DNA from: Exobasidium rhododendri
Lineage: Eukaryota > Basidiomycota > Exobasidiomycetes > Exobasidiales > Exobasidiaceae
Direction of reading: 5' to 3'
DNA: 64,000 bases
Assembly (NCBI GenBank): GCA_026210745.1
Contig: CP110631.1
Coordinates: 1,798,001-1,862,000, forward strand
Shown here: one piece after another, positions 49,901-61,220 of the stretch
Position numbering within the stretch: the first letter of the stretch is position 1
How the letters are laid out: each line of letters opens with the position of its first letter
Translations under genes and position numbers: made by a program
The notes under the pieces: generated by a model
The model's input: the letters and a program-made list of their open reading frames with translations, nothing else
Database searches by the model: none
What the model was told of the DNA's origin: nothing

Positions 49901-51295
49901 GGATGAGTGTCGCACCCGTTGAGAATCGTTTTCCGCAGTGCTTCCAAGTTGTGCGAAAAGACTCTCTCAGGGTAGGTGAGAATTTTAGCTACCCTCTCCG
50001 GCACGGCGACTTCATCGATCTTGAGGTTCGGGTCCGGCGAAATGACTGTACGACCGGAAAAGTCAACCCTCTTGCCAGACAAGTTTCCTCTGAATCGTCC
50101 CTGTTTCCCTTTTAGTCGTTGACAGAAACCGCGAATCGGTTTAGTTCCAGGCGCTAGATTGGCACCGGGTAGCTCAGAATTGATATACAAGGCGACTGAA
50201 AGTTGTAGAAAATCCCATTGCTCCATCAACTGCGATGTGGTTGTGCCTTTGCCGCCTTTCTTCAGTCCGGCCTTCAACAGGCTGTTTGCAAAGATGATCT
50301 CCGTCAACTTGATAGAGAGGTCGTCTTCATTGGTCGCTCCTTCTTGTTGGACGCTGGGTCGAATGCAGACCGGAGGTACGCAAATGTACTGCCAAATGTA
50401 TTGCTCCGGTCTTCCAAACTCAGGTCGGAGCCCTAGCAACTCGCAGTCCTGTCCCATTTGATGTGACGTCAACATCATGCCTACTTTTGAAAAAGTTCAA
50501 TCACACCACTCTGACCCTAACAACTCACCTCGTCAGAGATCTTTCGAAACAAGTCCAGCACACGAAGCGGGTTCAAGTCGTCCATTGCCTTGTTCAGATG
50601 AGGATTGACGTCCTGTCCCCCACCTATCCTCAGGGCATTATTGAAAGTTTTACGAAATTCCTCCTTATCATCGGCACTCTTCTTCGATCGAAACTTGTCG
50701 TGGATGATTTTCATCATCGGCACCTTCTTGACAGTGCCGTTGAGTTGCTTGCATCGGGGGCAGTATAAAACTTTCCTTGCTGCAGTGTTCACTGCCTTGA
50801 ATGTCTGTGTCCGTTGTAAGTTTTCTAAGCCGGGTCTTCGAAAGTTTCGAAGATACTTTCGTCGAGTCTGTTCATCTAACAGCACTGTGGCGCAGTTCTG
50901 TAGAGACGCAAGGTAGAAAGGGAGATCGGCATCGGTACGACTCTGTGTCTGAAAAGGATTCTTACCTTACAGATACACTGCAGTATCGCAATGACATGCT
51001 TCAAGAATCCAATATGGAAGACGGGGAGCACCAGTCGAATATATCCGTAATGACCAACGCAATCGGCCATCTTGAGACCACATGTATCACACAACGATCT
51101 CTTGTCCGACACACCCATTCTTCGATCTAGAACACCATGAGCTATTGGCACCCTTTCGCCTTCTTGAGTGGTTTCGTACATGTCTCTAGTCGTGACTTCC
51201 AATTCACTCATTCCCACAATTTCTTGCTGAGACAGCACACCGAATTGGATGTGCTTGATGCGCTTCTTCGCATCTTGCGGTACCAATTCCTTCAT
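46918..51295 (-). CDS. RPC1: RNA polymerase III largest subunit
   Basis: Catalytic subunit of Pol III, which transcribes tRNA and 5S rRNA genes. Three exons, 51295-50966, 50897-50529 and 50448-46918, give 1409 aa, close to yeast Rpo31 (1460). The N-terminus (DAKKRIKHIQFGVLS) and the clamp zinc site (CDTCGLKMADCVGHYGYI) match Rpc1. The active-site loop NADFDGDEMNMHVPQ lies near residue 499. The trigger-loop region reads GAIGAQSIGEPGTQMTLKTF, then [20 protein letters not shown], typical of Pol III. Choosing Rpc1 over Rpb1 or Rpa1 rests on VPPVCIRPSV, the absence of a CTD and the bridge-helix sequence. The ATG at 51295 follows the family alignment (MKELVPQDAKKRI). The window's own tRNA-Phe would be one of its templates. 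Confidence 0.96.
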
Positions 51296-51892
51296 TCTGG
51301 GCAACGCAACAGACTACCGGCGGCAACTAAAGTGATGGCGACCGCTCTCGATGGTCACACCTCCTGTAGTCGAGACGTAACGCTGCACGCCACAGACGAG
51401 ACCCAACCGAGATGAAGGGGGTCTAGCAGAAATGGAATCAGGGCAAGATCAAGGTTGCCAGACTGACGCTGTTGAACTTCTTTGACACTTCCCAGTGAAG
51501 CTTGACTTGGAGCAATTGGAAAAAGTTGACCCGCGTGACTTCACTTCGGGAGATCCGTTGCTTACGTACGCGAGGGACTTTCACTTTCTTCTTTAGCGCA
51601 CCTTTCCACCCTGCATTCAACTTCAACCGGCGATTTGTCAAAATAAGGGAATTCGAAAGATACATAGCATCGTATGATTAAGTGGAAGTCCAAGCGTGGA
51701 GAAGAGGGGAAAGGGAGGGGTTGAAGGTCAGTTCATCTGTGAGTGCGGAAAAAGGATCTACACAAGGGGGTTTAGCATGTAGTGCTCTTCCCCTGCACTT
51801 TTCCCTCCATTACCTCCCACCCACCTGTTCCACTCTCTCTCTGACTCTCTCTCTACCCTTTTTATCAAAGAAATTCAACTGTACCCACGAGG
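51296..51892. promoter_or_regulatory. Divergent intergenic region, RPC1 / SDR gene
   Basis: 597 bp upstream of both genes. A pyrimidine-rich stretch (51780-51860) precedes the SDR start. A 75-codon minus-strand frame (51665-51438) is present but lacks supporting evidence. No other feature seen. Confidence 0.45.
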
Positions 51893-53027
51893 ATGCCGAC
51901 CAATCCGCTGAAGAGGTACGCTCATGGAACTGAGAATTGGGCTTTAGTGACTGGCGCGACTGGAGGAATGGGGGAAGAATGGGCTCATCAACTGGCTGGT
52001 CTTGGCTTCAATGTCATTGTACATGGTCGAAATGCAAGTAAGCTGGCAACTCTCAAAGGCACGATCGAATCAAAGAACCCGGCCATAAAAGTCAAGACGG
52101 CTACAGCGGATGCAGGTGCTTGCCCACCCAACTTAGATCAACTCAGAGACATACTTGACTCGAAGAGTGACTTGAAGTTGACGGTTGTAGTGAACAACGT
52201 CGGTGTCGTGTCTCAATCATACCCACTTTTGGAAGAAGTTCCCGAAGCAGAACTGCTGTCGCAAATATCCACCAATGCTCTTTTTCCAACACTAGTAGCG
52301 CAAAAGGCTCTGCCTCTTTTGAAGCGTAATCAGCCAAGTTTGATGGTCAACGTCACAAGCCTTGGAGCCTGGGCTCCCACACCATAGTGAGTTAGTTCGT
52401 TTCAGTGAACTGCCCACCGCCTTCGTTCTGATCACATGTGTCCTCGTCCGTTAGCCTCACACCATATTCCGGAGCCAAGTCGTACAATTTGAAATTTTCA
52501 CACTCGCTCTACAACGAAATGGCTTGCGAAGGTACTCAAGTCGATGTTGTTGCCATGGCGCCCGGTCAGGTAGTCAGTGGAATGAACGAAGGTCCTCCTT
52601 CAGCAATGGTGAGTTTTGCCGAGATCTAACGCTCCCAACTCGTTTGATGTGTCCTTTGTATGCTGATACATATCTCCTCCTTGGCCATCAGATGCCACTT
52701 TCCGCAGTCTGGGTTAAGAAGGCGATTGGCTCGCTCGCACCGGGTCTCTTTTCAGCAAGACCACCTCCTGTCATTATCCCATGGGGCCCTCATGCTTGGG
52801 GTAATCGAATAATGGGATGGATGGGTCGATCCCTAGCAGACTCAACTGTCCGAAATGTGACGATGGACATGAGAAAGAAGAAGATGGCGACGGGATCGCC
52901 CAAGAAGACGGAAAAGGCGGTGGACAATCCTCTGCAAGAGTCTTCATCTGAGAGGAACCTGGACGCTGCTGCTAGTAGCACAGGTACTGGCACTGCCATT
53001 GAAGATGCGTTCGACAACAAGTCTTAG
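51893..53027 (+). CDS. Short-chain dehydrogenase/reductase (17-beta-HSD12/Ifa38-like)
   Basis: NAD(P)-dependent oxidoreductase. Three exons, 51893-52386, 52455-52608 and 52692-53027, give 327 aa. Cofactor motif TGATGGMGEEW, then VIVHGRN (NADP-type basic residue after the second strand), NNVG and the catalytic Ser in NVTSLGAW are visible. The catalytic YSGAK (Tyr-x3-Lys) lies in exon 2. The segment GTQVDVVAMAPGQVVSGMN corresponds to the family's 'PGxVxTxM'. The arrangement resembles very-long-chain 3-ketoacyl-CoA reductases and HSD17B12. The N-terminal membrane helix and the C-terminal KKxx signal of Ifa38 are absent, and a disordered tail (about 60 residues) replaces it. So the substrate is open. 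The Ser-Tyr-Lys triad is complete, supporting an active enzyme. Confidence 0.8.
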
Positions 53028-53239
53028 ATTCGGCACTCAACCTCTCCTTACACACATTCACCCAATTCATCCGCACTCACTTGCCCTTCCTAGTCCTCGT
53101 TTCCCTACAATATTTTCCGCCCACTATATCAGCCATATCATCACACACCTTCTGCTCTTTTCTAATATAGATTCGGCCTAGATACCTCTTTGGACGTTAC
53201 ATGAACAAATACGATACACTACTTATCCCTCCGTTTCCC

Positions 53240-56200
53240 TCAGCCTTGTCTTTGCTTTTCTTTCTTTTCTCTCTCTCGATCTGCCTCCTCGGCCATCTCC
53301 TGCAAGAGATCAAACTCTTCACTGCGAGAACACATGTCTCGAAACACACTCCCAGCCTGTCTGAGTAGCGTGCTCGGCCTATCGTACTCGACAATATTTC
53401 CCATATCCAAGACGAGCACTTTGTCAAAGGTGATGATTCCACGAAGTCGATGAGCAATCGTCAACATGGTGGCTTCCTTCATCTCCGATTGGATCGTCTT
53501 TTGGATCTTCTCTTCGCTGCTGGAATCCAGGCTGGCCGTGCTCTCGTCCAGGATGACAATATTACTGTTGCTGATCTTGAGTAGTCCTCGTGCCAACGCG
53601 AGTAATTGTTTCTGCCCAGCGGAGAAATTCTTACCACCCTGCTCTACAGGCATGTCCAGGGAAGAAACAACAGCCGTCGTGTTGCTGAAGGGAGTGCCAT
53701 TGACGGGCGACGGTATCTGGGATCCTTTGTTGGCTAGTTGACACCTTTCCAAGGCGTCCCACAGTTGTGCATCTTCACAGACACCAAACGGATCCAGATT
53801 AGATCGGATAGTGCCGGAGAATAGCTGTGCTTCTTGCGGTATCACCGTCAAGCGACTACGGAGGTCTTCTATGCGGACCTTGCTTATGTCCAGCCCATCG
53901 ACGATGATCTTACCACTCTCTGCTTCCAGGAAGCGAAACAAGGCCAAAGCCAGACTGCTCTTTCCACTGCCTGTCCTTCCACAGATTCCGACCTTCTCTC
54001 CTGCCTTGACTGTGAACGATATACCTTTCAGTACAAGAGGCAACTCTGGCGAATACCGCACTGACAGCTCCTCTATGACCAGGTCACCGGATCGAGACGG
54101 CCACGCTGCAGGCGCAACTAGACCTCCCTGATCTTCTGGCTCTACATCGAGATACTCGGCTACTCTTTCGATGCTGTTGGCGTTGATTTCCATCATGGTG
54201 TACATCCGAAGGACCCACAAGACTGCATCGACTAGTTGAATAGTGAAAGACAGTGCGAAACCGGCGAGAGGTGCGTCGATTGTCGGCGTGAGGATCAAGA
54301 AGAGACTCATGGCAAACGACACCACCATGGCCACCAAATCGACTCGGATCGACAGCCATCTGTTCTCTGCCCACAAAAAGTAGAATGGTCGATTGGTTTT
54401 GTCGATCAATCGCAAACAATGTCGAGTGAACCGGCTTGCATCCCCGTAAGCTCGAATGATGACCGCTCCACTCAGCACCTCTCCAACGAGCGTAAAGATG
54501 GGCGAACGACTAACGCTTTCCAGACGTTTGAGATCGCGAGAAGAGACAACGTACAGTGCACCGATCAGCCAGTACAGTATCACGACCAAGACAGCAAAAA
54601 CGGTAAACTCCGGAACAGCATAGCAGGCGACCAAGAGAATAATCAGCGTCTGCAGGGTAACATCGACAAAGAACATGATCTGTGGTGAGAGGTCCTGATC
54701 GATTGTCTCAATGTCCTTGCTAAGTCGGTTCATGATTCTGCCGATGGGCGTTCGATCGAACCACTGTGGCTTGGCGATGATGATCGTCTTTGTCAGTCGT
54801 TTGTACATTCGCCTGGAGGCTTGCAGGGCACCGTAGTATCCTATTGCATCTCTCGTGACACCCAAGGTAACGTAGAGGATGGCTAGTAGTCCATACACTG
54901 TCAGATAGTAGCGAGTTCTTCTTTCTTGGTCGTCGTCGTCTTGCGTCATTCGAGCCAGCGAATCGTTCGACGGCCACACTTCCGTTGTTAGATACGCAGA
55001 AGCAACGAGGGAACGGCTTGCTGACAGAAGCGACCGCATCGGCGACACGATGATGACAGAAGCCGTAAGAGAGGTCTGCATATGTTCGTAAGTGCTAGCC
55101 CAATCTCGAAGCCAAGAAGCATTGACGACATCGATACCTCTGCTACTCGCGAAGAGAGCGACTCCTACAATCCAATAGCAGGCAAGACGGAAGGGAGTAG
55201 AAGCAAAGCTTGATAAGTACAGCTTGTAAGACTTGAAGCCGATAGACCCCTTGCCATATGTTTCTTCATTCGCATGAAGCGCCTTCTTGTCCAATTTCTT
55301 CTTGTATTCTGCCTGCTCTACTGCTCTAGCGCCTTCATCTAGTACCTCGATCGTCTGATCTAACTTCGATCCCCCTTCCTCGTCTTCCTCCGTTGGCAAA
55401 TCGAGGGCGGACGATGTCGACGAGGAAACCACCGAGGGACGACTGGGAGTTTGAGTGCCTGACGCGGGACCCTCCTGATCAAAGATTCCAGTAGCGAGTA
55501 CGTCGGAAGGCAGACCAGAAGCCACGACTCGACCTTCTTTCATCGCCACGACAAAGCCAGCTCCTGGTAAGCAGAGACTGGTGGCGTGAGTGACGAGGAT
55601 GATGGTTCTATTCTTTACAAGAGGCCCTTTGAGATATTGTCGGTACAGATGCTTTGCAGTGTGTACATCTACAGCACTCAGAGCGTCATCGATTAAAAGA
55701 TACTTGGCAGGAGAGTATAGCGCTCTTGCCAATGCCACTCTTGCCTTTTGACCACCAGACAAGGAAGTTCCCTTTTCACCGACTTCGGTCTCATCGTTGT
55801 ACTCGAAGATCCTAAAGTCTGGCTCCAGCGCACACGCTCGAACCACGTCCTTGTATCGCTTCTCATCATACTCTTGACCGAAGAGGATGTTCTCCTTGAT
55901 CGTAGCGCCCAGGAGCCAAGGCGATTGCGAGCAGTATGCAACAGTGTCGGACAGACCAGTCTGTATGTCGGGCTCCAGCAACGCTCTTGCCACAACACAA
56001 GGCATGTGAGTCTCACCCGACAATTGGCGAGTCTCACCGAGCAGACTCATCAGCAGAGTCGTCTTGCCGCTCCCTACCGGTCCAGCAATGACTGACAACT
56101 GACCAGGAGGAAACTTGACGTCGATGTTGTGCAGGCAAAAGGCGGATCCGACTGCGATTTCGTCGTCGTCTTCGCTGTAAGTAAACGTCGAATCGGTAAA

Positions 56201-58606
56201 GCCGATCAGGTTGCTTCGAGTGTGTTTGGACGACGACGGCATCAGTTGCTCGTACTTTGTCGTCTCTTGCTCCTGTAGGAATTTGTCGATTCGTCCAACG
56301 GATACCTTTGTAGTGAGGACATTGATGAACATGTCTGGTAGCGCGTCGATGGGCGACCGTAGTGCGTTGAAGAGGGCCAGCGCGGTGAACGCAGTCTCTG
56401 CCGGGAGAGGTCGTTTGAAGACGGCAGTGTGAACGGCAAAGGTGACCAGGGTGACTGTCATGGGGAGTCCCATGTATATCGTGGCATTCAAAAGCCAAGC
56501 AAAGGCACGATAAACCAAGACTCGCAATTCTCTCTCTCTCGCTTCGTTCAGCCTCTTCTCAAACGGCTTTTCCCAGGCAAAAAACTTGACAGTCTTGATG
56601 CAGTTGAGAACCTCGTTGGTCAGATTCAGTCGATTGTCCGTGGCTTCCAACAACATCTTCTGCACCTTGACAAATAGTCGAGCAGTGAGCGTCTGGAGAG
56701 GCATGGAGAGTAGAAGGAAAGCAAGACCACAGACGGCGCTCGTTCCCAGCAGCTTGATGAGCAGATAAACACACAAGGCAATCTCGGTAGGTGCTTGAGG
56801 AAACAAGAAATGCAAGTACGCTCCTACTTCCGACACTCGAAAGACGTCAATCGCCACCAAATTGTTTAATTCTCCATCCGAAGTTCTCTTGCTACTCTTG
56901 CTCCCCTTGCTTGCATCTTCTTCGACACTTTGCTTTTCTTCCTTGGTGAGGCCGCCAGTGTCTCTCCTTCGTAGGGCTTTGTTGACGATCTCAAAGATCA
57001 GGATAGCTCTCAAGCGGATACAGATCGTTCGACCGTTGAACAACGCCTGCGATGCGGCAATCGAGGCCATGATTTGACCCAACGCTAGACCCACGGCGTA
57101 CGTGACTGCCATATGAACGGGCGTGTCGTGTTTGCCTCTCGATCGTTCAGCAATGTAGCTCAGGATATACCGAAGGAAGATGGCCGGCGTTAGAGTGGCC
57201 ACACCATTGATGAAAGCCCAAAAGACCTGAACAGCAATCAAAGGGAGAAAGTGGATGAACAGTCGAGCACTCAGTGATCTGGTCGAAATTGCCAACCGCT
57301 CCTGCTTGACGCTCTTGTTCAAGAGGGGCGTGTCTTCTGCAGGTACAGTCTCTCCTGCATCATCAGCAGGACCATCTTCGCCACCAGAACTCCAACCCTC
57401 CTGGTCCGCTAAATTGCCGCTTGAGGATCGGAAGCCTGCTACAACATACGCCGCACGACTTTCGGCTGGTAGGTCTGGTACCGCGTCTAAGGTGAACTGT
57501 ATCTTGTAGTGCTTGTACAGGAATGGTGTTACAAACCCGAACAAGGCTCTAGAGAAGATTGATGCTCGATTCTGGGGAAAGGGAATCAAAGATTTCGCCT
57601 TTTCAGACGTGGTAGCATCTGTGCCGCTGCCATTGATATTTGGTGTGGGCGATCGATCGCCACGAGGAGTAGGAATTGCTGTTCTCGCTTCTCCGACCCA
57701 CTGCTGAACCCTGATAGTCTTCTGTAAAGCTCGAAGTCGTAGTGGAAGCTTGGTATGTAGTGGGAAGAAAATCGTTGGAATTAAAGTTAGGGTGGACAAG
57801 GCCAGCTGCAAGACAGCAAGATACATACTCGACCTTGGAGAATGATGCAGGAGTGTTGATCGTGTGTTGAAGATGGAGCAGATGAATGCGAAAGTGAATA
57901 AAAAGGACTTGTGATTGAATAGAGACGCCTTTGAGAAGAGCGTGTGCACACTCAAGATGGAGAGATATGTCCAAAGAGCAGGCCAATACATTTGCCCTTG
58001 TCCAAGAGCCACTGCCATGGCACTCGCGATAGCTGACAAGACACTCCCTGCTGCCTCCCAGAATCTCTTCAATCTCTCTATTGAGACATCAGACTGTCGC
58101 GATGATGCTTCCTCGAGCGGGTCGGATGCCTTCTCCTCGGAGTTTTTATAGACCTCGTTGAGGAGTACTGCATTTTCGATGTGAAAAATCGCTAGAGCGG
58201 CAGCAGAAGAGGCTGACTCAGGTGAACTTGATGCACCGACTGACGAGTACTGGTCACTCCTGGAGTTGGCAGATTGACCTTTGGGAGCTGCTTTGCCGAG
58301 TATTCTTGCAAAAACATGATTTCCGTGTCGGGGCATGACGGCTGACAGTACCCGTCTAAGTAGACTAGGTCCTTTGACTGGCCGTTGCACATCTATATTC
58401 GAGGAGGCGGGGTCAAGTTGAGCGATTTGTCGTACAGATGCCGCATGTCGACTCTTAAAAGACCGCCGTTGTACAATGAGTAGAAGCAAGGAGATGATGA
58501 GAGCAATTAGCGGAAGAAGCTTATTGATCACCTCGTTGCGAACACAAGCTGACCAATCCTGGTGGTCCCAGGGTGATCCCTTGCAAGGCAGTTGAATAGC
58601 GGACAT
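53240..58606 (-). CDS. ABCC-type (MRP) full ABC transporter
   Basis: Vacuolar or plasma-membrane exporter of conjugates and drugs. Single exon of 1788 aa with TMD0-TMD1-NBD1-TMD2-NBD2. NBD1 has Walker A GPVGSGKTTL near 845, LSGGQKARVALARALY and KYLLIDDALSAVD (Asp in place of the catalytic Glu). NBD2 has GRTGSGKSSLALALF near 1549, FSAGQKQLLALARGLL and NIVILDESTASLD with the catalytic Glu. The asymmetric NBD pair is the hallmark of the ABCC family (Ycf1, Bpt1, Ybt1). Five hydrophobic segments before residue 330 make up TMD0, then L0 and TMD1 (IHFLPLIAVQVFWAFINGVA). The start at 58606 (MSAIQLPCKGSPWDHQDW) is the first ATG; the frame upstream begins with a non-ATG codon. No introns are needed over 5.4 kb, in contrast to the neighbours. 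Confidence 0.93.
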   Translation of the reverse strand: MSAIQLPCKGSPWDHQDWSACVRNEVINKLLPLIALIISLLLLIVQRRSFKSRHAASVRQIAQLDPASSNIDVQRPVKGPSLLRRVLSAVMPRHGNHVFARILGKAAPKGQSANSRSDQYSSVGASSSPESASSAAALAIFHIENAVLLNEVYKNSEEKASDPLEEASSRQSDVSIERLKRFWEAAGSVLSAIASAMAVALGQGQMYWPALWTYLSILSVHTLFSKASLFNHKSFLFTFAFICSIFNTRSTLLHHSPRSSMYLAVLQLALSTLTLIPTIFFPLHTKLPLRLRALQKTIRVQQWVGEARTAIPTPRGDRSPTPNINGSGTDATTSEKAKSLIPFPQNRASIFSRALFGFVTPFLYKHYKIQFTLDAVPDLPAESRAAYVVAGFRSSSGNLADQEGWSSGGEDGPADDAGETVPAEDTPLLNKSVKQERLAISTRSLSARLFIHFLPLIAVQVFWAFINGVATLTPAIFLRYILSYIAERSRGKHDTPVHMAVTYAVGLALGQIMASIAASQALFNGRTICIRLRAILIFEIVNKALRRRDTGGLTKEEKQSVEEDASKGSKSSKRTSDGELNNLVAIDVFRVSEVGAYLHFLFPQAPTEIALCVYLLIKLLGTSAVCGLAFLLLSMPLQTLTARLFVKVQKMLLEATDNRLNLTNEVLNCIKTVKFFAWEKPFEKRLNEARERELRVLVYRAFAWLLNATIYMGLPMTVTLVTFAVHTAVFKRPLPAETAFTALALFNALRSPIDALPDMFINVLTTKVSVGRIDKFLQEQETTKYEQLMPSSSKHTRSNLIGFTDSTFTYSEDDDEIAVGSAFCLHNIDVKFPPGQLSVIAGPVGSGKTTLLMSLLGETRQLSGETHMPCVVARALLEPDIQTGLSDTVAYCSQSPWLLGATIKENILFGQEYDEKRYKDVVRACALEPDFRIFEYNDETEVGEKGTSLSGGQKARVALARALYSPAKYLLIDDALSAVDVHTAKHLYRQYLKGPLVKNRTIILVTHATSLCLPGAGFVVAMKEGRVVASGLPSDVLATGIFDQEGPASGTQTPSRPSVVSSSTSSALDLPTEEDEEGGSKLDQTIEVLDEGARAVEQAEYKKKLDKKALHANEETYGKGSIGFKSYKLYLSSFASTPFRLACYWIVGVALFASSRGIDVVNASWLRDWASTYEHMQTSLTASVIIVSPMRSLLSASRSLVASAYLTTEVWPSNDSLARMTQDDDDQERRTRYYLTVYGLLAILYVTLGVTRDAIGYYGALQASRRMYKRLTKTIIIAKPQWFDRTPIGRIMNRLSKDIETIDQDLSPQIMFFVDVTLQTLIILLVACYAVPEFTVFAVLVVILYWLIGALYVVSSRDLKRLESVSRSPIFTLVGEVLSGAVIIRAYGDASRFTRHCLRLIDKTNRPFYFLWAENRWLSIRVDLVAMVVSFAMSLFLILTPTIDAPLAGFALSFTIQLVDAVLWVLRMYTMMEINANSIERVAEYLDVEPEDQGGLVAPAAWPSRSGDLVIEELSVRYSPELPLVLKGISFTVKAGEKVGICGRTGSGKSSLALALFRFLEAESGKIIVDGLDISKVRIEDLRSRLTVIPQEAQLFSGTIRSNLDPFGVCEDAQLWDALERCQLANKGSQIPSPVNGTPFSNTTAVVSSLDMPVEQGGKNFSAGQKQLLALARGLLKISNSNIVILDESTASLDSSSEEKIQKTIQSEMKEATMLTIAHRLRGIITFDKVLVLDMGNIVEYDRPSTLLRQAGSVFRDMCSRSEEFDLLQEMAEEADREREKKEKQRQG

Positions 58607-59077
58607 TAATGAGAAGTTTAGTCTCTCGAGGTCTATGTCTGAGACCGTATTCAGTGTATGCTTGCCCTTATATAGCCCTTGTCTGCTGCAATCTGTCAAT
58701 CCCTATTTGGCTTTTTCCCTGCCGCGAAGCAAGTGCTGTGGATTACGTCTCTCTCTGGCGTCGGGAAGAAGCTAGACAGCACAAACTTTTCAGCTGCAAC
58801 GTATGAGTCAATGTCGAGTCATCGCCATTCCTCGATTGATAGCGTAGTGGAAATTGTGGTTGTTCTTCCCTTCCTCGGGCCTTCTTTCTCTTCTTGCCGT
58901 ACCTTATCTTGACAACATTTTTTGGCGGACCTTGTGGACGTTGTGCTTCACTAGCGTCTCCTTACGTAAGCCGGCAATTTATTAGAATGCTTGCAAGAAC
59001 CGTGCGAGGGATCTTGATTCTGCTCAGGAGAGAGCGCGGCTGCTGCTGCTACTACCACCATCTTATGATGCTCTCAG
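58607..59077. promoter_or_regulatory. Divergent intergenic region, ABCC transporter / BTB gene
   Basis: 471 bp upstream of two divergent genes. It holds no supported ORF or repeat. A GCTGCTGCTGCT run lies at 59040-59050 just before the BTB start. Confidence 0.4.
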
Positions 59078-61155
59078 ATGACCACCGTGGTGAGCAGCAC
59101 CAACGTCGATCCTGCTAGCGGCAACAGCATCAACACGCTCATGATCGGCAACAATGTGAATAATCCAGCAAGTGCGCTGGTAGCCTCCGGGCGACCTCCT
59201 ATCCCGCTGGCGCCGCGACTGACAACTGCATCCACGTCACAGCAAGGTGGTTTGGGCTCGATGACCCCTACCACGACTGGCTTACATCTCCCAGAAGCGT
59301 CAGCACCAATGATGCGTGCTCGATCGAGAGGATTGATCCATCGTGCAAGCCAGTCCGCAGCTACACAAGCACTCAATGTTGAGACATCACCTCCGGCCGC
59401 TCGTTTCTCAGCATACATACCCGCACTATCTAGTTCGAGATTGCATAGGAGTGCAAGTAGGAAGTGTAGAGACGATCTCGGATGGTACGATCAAGCTGGG
59501 ATCTCTCTTGGTATGGATGGCTTGACATTGAATCATTCAAAGTCGATGGAAAGGGCGGACATCTTGGCGCGAAAGGGAGAGACTGATGAAGCTAGCTTCG
59601 GCATACTTCCACAATTTAGACCAGATGCGGATTTTCCAGGTGAGGTCTTGGTACAGTGTACCGGATCGAATTTTTATGTCCACAGAGCGTGAGTTAGAAG
59701 GGGAATAAAATGTAGTCTTTCTCCTAGGCTCATAAGAGAGTACATACCTCGTCGTTCCTCTCGCTCAGAATCCTCTACTTTGCATCGCCCTTTTTCCAAG
59801 CTGTGCTAGATGGAGACTGGAAAGAGACACACCCTTCCTTGTACTCGAAGTCGGACACTGAAGACATCGAAGAGGGCGATATGCAGATGGAAAGCGAGAC
59901 CGAAAAAAGTCTCAACGTAGAAGAGAAGAGGCTAAAAATGGCGAAGGCTTCAACCTCACCTCGAGCTTCCTTTCACACCGCTCACTTCACCATGAACCTT
60001 GCAGACGACACTTCAAATGATTATCCTTCCTCGCCTTTGGCGGGAACCCATCATCAGGCCTTCGACATCGACAGAGACGATAGCCGAGACGCTCACGAAT
60101 GTACACTTTCCCCTTCTTATCAGCAAAAGGTGTGGCGGGAAGTTGACGAAGAAGAGGAAGTCATCGGAAGACTCCAAAGACTGGCGACACCCCCACCTTC
60201 CTTCCCAGATCAAGATGACGAATTTGTTGACAACGTAGAGAAAAGCAATGATGTTGGGCTAGTCAAGGCGAAGAATTTGTCTAGCACAAGCAGTGCTGGT
60301 CAGGGTCGGAAGAAAGGTGGGGTGATCGCCATAATCGACCTTAGTGAAGAGGAAGCAAGCACTTTTCAAGACTTTCTCAGTCTCATCTATCCGAGTGAGT
60401 ATGGCAGATGGTGAGCGACCAGTGTAGAGGAAAGGTAAGCCCTGACACTTTCTCTACGTTCGCACGTAATTGCAGATTTGGATCTGACTGTCACCTGGAA
60501 TAACATCTTTCCCCTCTTCGCCTTCTCTGACAAGTACGAAGTCCCTCACCTCCGACAAGCGTGCATCCTCTTCTTACGAGCTGCCTTGGCTGGTCGGCCC
60601 ATTGAAGCGATGGCTTTGGCTGAGCGGCATGGAATAGAAGATGTCTATCGAGAAGCCAGTCGTCATGTCTTGGAGAACATGCCCTCTTGGGAACCAGACG
60701 AATTAGATATCCTGAACAGTGAAACACTCCTCAAGCTAGAGAGAAAGAGGACGTGGTTCCTGGAGCGACTTCTCAAATTAGGTCTAGCTAATCCAGCAAG
60801 AGACTACGAGTGCCATGCTGCTTGTCTTGATCCTTCCCACTGTGCTCGATTGTTGCATGATAGGTGGAGAAGTCAATATGCAAACGCATTCAGGTACGGG
60901 CCTCCTCAACCCTCCATCATCTGGAGACATTTGCGAGAATTGGAGACTAGCGGTGGCTCTGCAACCAACCACACCAGCATCTCTGCCTGTCAATCTTCAA
61001 GCAAAGCCTGGGTGCAACTTCTATTCGATCGAATGTACGGCTTACCTACCCATGGTACCGTGGTCCCCAAATTCCTATCTATCAAGCTGAAACAAGATTA
61101 CGGGCCTAGGCCACGACCTCGACCATCCGATGGAGACCCAACCTTTCCTACGTGA
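59078..61155 (+). CDS. BTB/POZ domain protein with a split BTB domain
   Basis: Three exons, 59078-59688, 59769-60394 and 60476-61155, give 638 aa. The BTB fold starts at about residue 185: GEVLVQCTGSNFYVHRAILY, then FASPFFQAVLDGDWKE. It is interrupted by about 150 disordered, acidic residues and resumes with GVIAIIDLSEEEASTFQDFL, SLIYP, then WNNIFPLFAFSDKYEVPHLR and ACILFLRA. BTB domains mediate dimerisation or recruit Cul3; fungal BTB proteins of this layout ('DxxlxvegxxFkVHRxxL') have unknown partners. After the domain come helices (GIEDVYREASRHVLENMP) and a Cys/His-containing segment (YECHAACLDPSHCARLLHDRW). A zinc site there is possible. The C-terminus is basic and proline-rich. Confidence 0.8.
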
Positions 61156-61220
61156 AAATATGGTATAGCAAAAATAATAGACAGATAGTGTACATGACCA
61201 GATAAAGGAAGAGAACAAGC

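Noticed and set aside
51438-51665. 75-codon minus-strand frame upstream of RPC1
   Set aside because: Has an ATG and basic residues, but no family match, and RPC1 already starts properly at 51295. Possibly leader sequence.
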